A DNA stretch of 64,000 bases from Mastigocoleus testarum BC008 (GTDB lineage Bacteria > Cyanobacteriota > Cyanobacteriia > Cyanobacteriales > Nostocaceae): assembly GCF_001456025.1 (NCBI RefSeq), contig NZ_LMTZ01000001.1, positions 124,001 through 188,000 on the forward strand. Direction: 5' to 3'. The notes under the pieces are model-generated. The model was not told the DNA's origin, ran no database searches, and saw only the letters and a program-made list of their open reading frames with translations. This document shows positions 61,827-64,000 of the stretch, one piece after another. The translations under genes and the position numbers were made by a program. Every line of letters starts with the position of its first letter. Position 1 is the first letter of the stretch.

Positions 61827-64000
61827 ATGTTTGTCGAGTTTTTTATTCGCCGACCAGTTTTAACTATCGTGTGCTCCATCATAATTTTATTGGTGGGGCT
61901 AGTCAGTATACCTACCCTAGCTGTAGAACAATACCCAGATGTGAGTCCGGTACAAGTAGTAGTTTCTGCTAACTATATCGGTGCCAGCGCTCAAGTTGTT
62001 GAAGATACCGTAACCACTGTTTTAGAAAGACAGATCAACGGCGTCAAAGGTATGAGATATATGAGTTCTACTAGTAGCGATGATGGCTCCAGTAGCATTA
62101 CAGTTACTTTTGAACAGGGTTATGACCTCGATATTGCCGCTGTTGACGTTCTCAACCGAGTCTCGATTGCTGAAGCACAGTTACCTCAAGCCGTACAGAG
62201 AACTGGGGTAAATGTCATTAAACAATCCAGCAGTGTTGTTGTTGGTATGTCCATCTTCAGTAAAGAAGAGGGTATGTATGATAATAATTTTATAAGTAAT
62301 TATGCTGATTTATATGTTGTAGATAGTATTAAAAGAATTGAAGGTGTTAGTGATGTTCAACCCTTTGGGGAACGTCGCTATGCTATGCGTTTGTGGATAG
62401 ATCCCAAGCGTCTTGCGAGTCGTGGTGTTACAGCACAGGATGTGGTCTCCGCATTAGAGAGCCAAAATCTGCAAATAGGTGCTGGACGTATCGGTCAACC
62501 ACCAGTTGCAAATGGACAAAGGTATCAATTAACCGTACGTGCTGCTGGTCGACTACAAGAGGTTTCCGAGTTTGAGGAAATAGTTCTAAAAACAGCAGAA
62601 AATGGTACCCTCGTAAAACTCAAAGATGTTGGTCGAGCCGAATTGGGAGCGGAAAATTATGATACTTTTGCCAGATATAGAGGTCAAGGAGCAATTGGTT
62701 ACCGAGTATTACAGACTCCCGGTAGTAATGCTTTAGCAGCTGCTAGGGCTGTGAAAGCAAGAATGGCGGAGTTATCCCAAAGTTTTCCACCAGGATTAGA
62801 TTATGCCGTTCCCTACGATCCAAGTTTGTTTGTTGAGGAATCCACAAAAGAAGTAGCTAGTACTCTGATTCAAGCTGTATTACTGGTTGTATTCGTCTTG
62901 TTATTATTCTTACAAAACTGGCGAGCAACCATTGTCCCGGCGGTTGTAATTCCTGTAGCGTTGATTGGTACTTTTGCTTTTGTTAAAGTCTTCGATTTTT
63001 CAATCAATAGTTTGACTTTGTTTGGGTTAACCCTAGCTACAGGGATGGTAGTGGATGATGCCATTGTTGTAGTTGAAGACATCGCTGGAAAGGTACAAGA
63101 GCAGGGTATGAGACCCCACTTAGCAGCGATGGAGGCGATGCGGGAGCTTTCTGGGGCTGTAATCGCAACTTCTTTAGTGTTATTGGCGGTATTTATTCCT
63201 GTAGCGTTTTTCCCTGGAACTACAGGACAACTTTATCAACAGTTTGCTTTAACCATTGCCTTCTCTGTAATTATTTCTACCTTTAATGCCTTAACCCTTA
63301 CACCTGCTCTTTCTTCTTTACTTTTGCGATCAGGACAAGAACCTGGAGGTTGGTTAGGTCGAGTATTTGCTGTCATCAATAGGGGGATTGACCTTACACG
63401 TCAGGGTTATAAAAATGCGCTTTCTTTTCTAACTCGGTTGAAAGTCATAGTCCTGGGAGGATTTGCTTTTTTATTGGTGATGACAGTTTGGCTTTATCAA
63501 GTTGTACCTACGGCTTTTCTTCCAGATGAAGACCAAGGTTATGCAATAAATTTAATTCAAGGTCCGGAAGGAACTTCTTTAGAGTACACCAGCGAAGTTA
63601 TTGAACAGTTAGATCGAGAATATCTGGATATTCCTGAGGTTGAAGGGACATTTTCCTTGGGGGGATTTAGTTTCAGTGGAAGAACAGCAAATAGTGGTAT
63701 TTCTTTTGTACCTTTTATCCCTTGGGGAGAACGTAAAGATCCCCAAAAGTCAGTCCAAGCAGTTCTCCAAAGGGTTCAAGGTGCATTAGGAAAAATTTCC
63801 CAAGCTAGAATAATTGCCTTTAATCCACCTGCAATTCAAGGTTTGGGTAATGTGGGTGGTTTTGTATTTCAATTACAAGATAAAGGAAATAATGACATTA
63901 CAACCTTTGTCAAAGTTAAAGATGAATTAATTCAGAAAGCTAACGAGCGACCAGAATTACAAAACGTCTTTACTACCTATGCAGCAAATGCTCCCCAATT
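61827..64000 (+). CDS. RND multidrug efflux pump, inner-membrane subunit (partial, runs off the window)
   Basis: An open frame from ATG 61827 to the window end (at least 724 codons of an expected 1030-1060) encodes an AcrB/HAE1-type pump. It starts MFVEFFIRRPVLTIVCSII and shows ANYIGASAQVVEDTVT, the porter-domain segments, TM4 with the proton-relay pair GMVVDDAIVVVED, GFAFLLVMTVWLYQVVP-type TM7, and LPDEDQGYAINLIQGPEG. It exports drugs or lipophilic compounds by proton antiport, with the adaptor at 59534 and an outer-membrane channel not seen here. The 60 bp before the start, mostly after the GUN4 stop, consist of ATTACTTACT-like repeats and contain no clear RBS. Confidence 0.95.
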   Translation, partial: MFVEFFIRRPVLTIVCSIIILLVGLVSIPTLAVEQYPDVSPVQVVVSANYIGASAQVVEDTVTTVLERQINGVKGMRYMSSTSSDDGSSSITVTFEQGYDLDIAAVDVLNRVSIAEAQLPQAVQRTGVNVIKQSSSVVVGMSIFSKEEGMYDNNFISNYADLYVVDSIKRIEGVSDVQPFGERRYAMRLWIDPKRLASRGVTAQDVVSALESQNLQIGAGRIGQPPVANGQRYQLTVRAAGRLQEVSEFEEIVLKTAENGTLVKLKDVGRAELGAENYDTFARYRGQGAIGYRVLQTPGSNALAAARAVKARMAELSQSFPPGLDYAVPYDPSLFVEESTKEVASTLIQAVLLVVFVLLLFLQNWRATIVPAVVIPVALIGTFAFVKVFDFSINSLTLFGLTLATGMVVDDAIVVVEDIAGKVQEQGMRPHLAAMEAMRELSGAVIATSLVLLAVFIPVAFFPGTTGQLYQQFALTIAFSVIISTFNALTLTPALSSLLLRSGQEPGGWLGRVFAVINRGIDLTRQGYKNALSFLTRLKVIVLGGFAFLLVMTVWLYQVVPTAFLPDEDQGYAINLIQGPEGTSLEYTSEVIEQLDREYLDIPEVEGTFSLGGFSFSGRTANSGISFVPFIPWGERKDPQKSVQAVLQRVQGALGKISQARIIAFNPPAIQGLGNVGGFVFQLQDKGNNDITTFVKVKDELIQKANERPELQNVFTTYAANAPQ

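Noticed and set aside
61766..61972. Open frame of 68 codons
   Set aside because: It starts in repeat DNA and overlaps the well-supported RND pump start in another frame.
1..64000. tRNA or rRNA genes
   Set aside because: No stretch with cloverleaf arms and a TTCGA-type loop, or with rRNA-like conserved sequence, was noticed by eye; a tRNAscan run would settle it.

Overview
The window looks like a chromosomal piece of a filamentous cyanobacterium, probably Nostocales. It is AT-rich, carries many HIP1-type GCGATCGC octamers inside genes, and contains families typical of cyanobacteria: a GUN4-domain protein, AAA-like/WD40 giants, a DevA-type ATPase, YhaV/PrlF and RAYT-linked palindromes. Almost every gene is on the + strand.

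Region 1 (26-26968) is the 3' part of a hybrid PKS-NRPS cluster. In order: a PKS (KS-AT-ACP-aminotransferase-C-methyltransferase-C), a DUF6817 protein, a SyrP-like dioxygenase, an NRPS (degenerate C-A-PCP-E-C), an Asp/Glu racemase homologue, an A-PCP protein, a terminal NRPS (docking-C-A-PCP-TE), a KamA-family radical SAM protein, a second SyrP-like dioxygenase, a DevA-type ABC ATPase, and an odd protein with an ACP fused to a domain resembling the tail of type ISP restriction enzymes. The pocket residues of the three A domains read DLTKIGHVGK (close to Asp), DAKHVALLTK (no close match, partly Glu-like) and DASTIAAVCK (close to Tyr). The model is a beta-amino (alpha-methyl) acyl chain joined to D-Asp, probably beta-hydroxylated, then an unknown, possibly acidic, residue, then Tyr, released by a thioesterase. 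The degenerate C domain directly before the Asp A domain is a candidate interface domain for a stand-alone Asp beta-hydroxylase. The loading genes must lie upstream of the window.

Region 2 (26969-45692) is a gene-poor gap followed by a cell-surface block. It holds four secreted DUF11-type repeat proteins, a 1676-residue predicted outer-membrane beta-barrel with a repeated short periplasmic motif, and a beta-helix protein ending in an OmpA peptidoglycan-binding domain. A broken RAYT transposase sits inside this block. Palindromes of the form GTAGAGACG...CGTCTCTAC recur here, one of them inside a reading frame.

Region 3 (45693-49398) holds a PrlF/YhaV toxin-antitoxin pair, a peroxiredoxin-glutaredoxin fusion and a junkyard of two truncated insertion sequences.

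Region 4 (49399-64000) is signalling and transport: a Ser/Thr kinase-AAA gene split by a one-base frameshift, an AAA-coiled coil-WD40 protein, a cNMP-binding histidine kinase, a CPA2 Na+/H+ antiporter, a VOC protein, and an RND efflux adaptor and pump separated by a GUN4-domain gene. The pump runs off the right edge.
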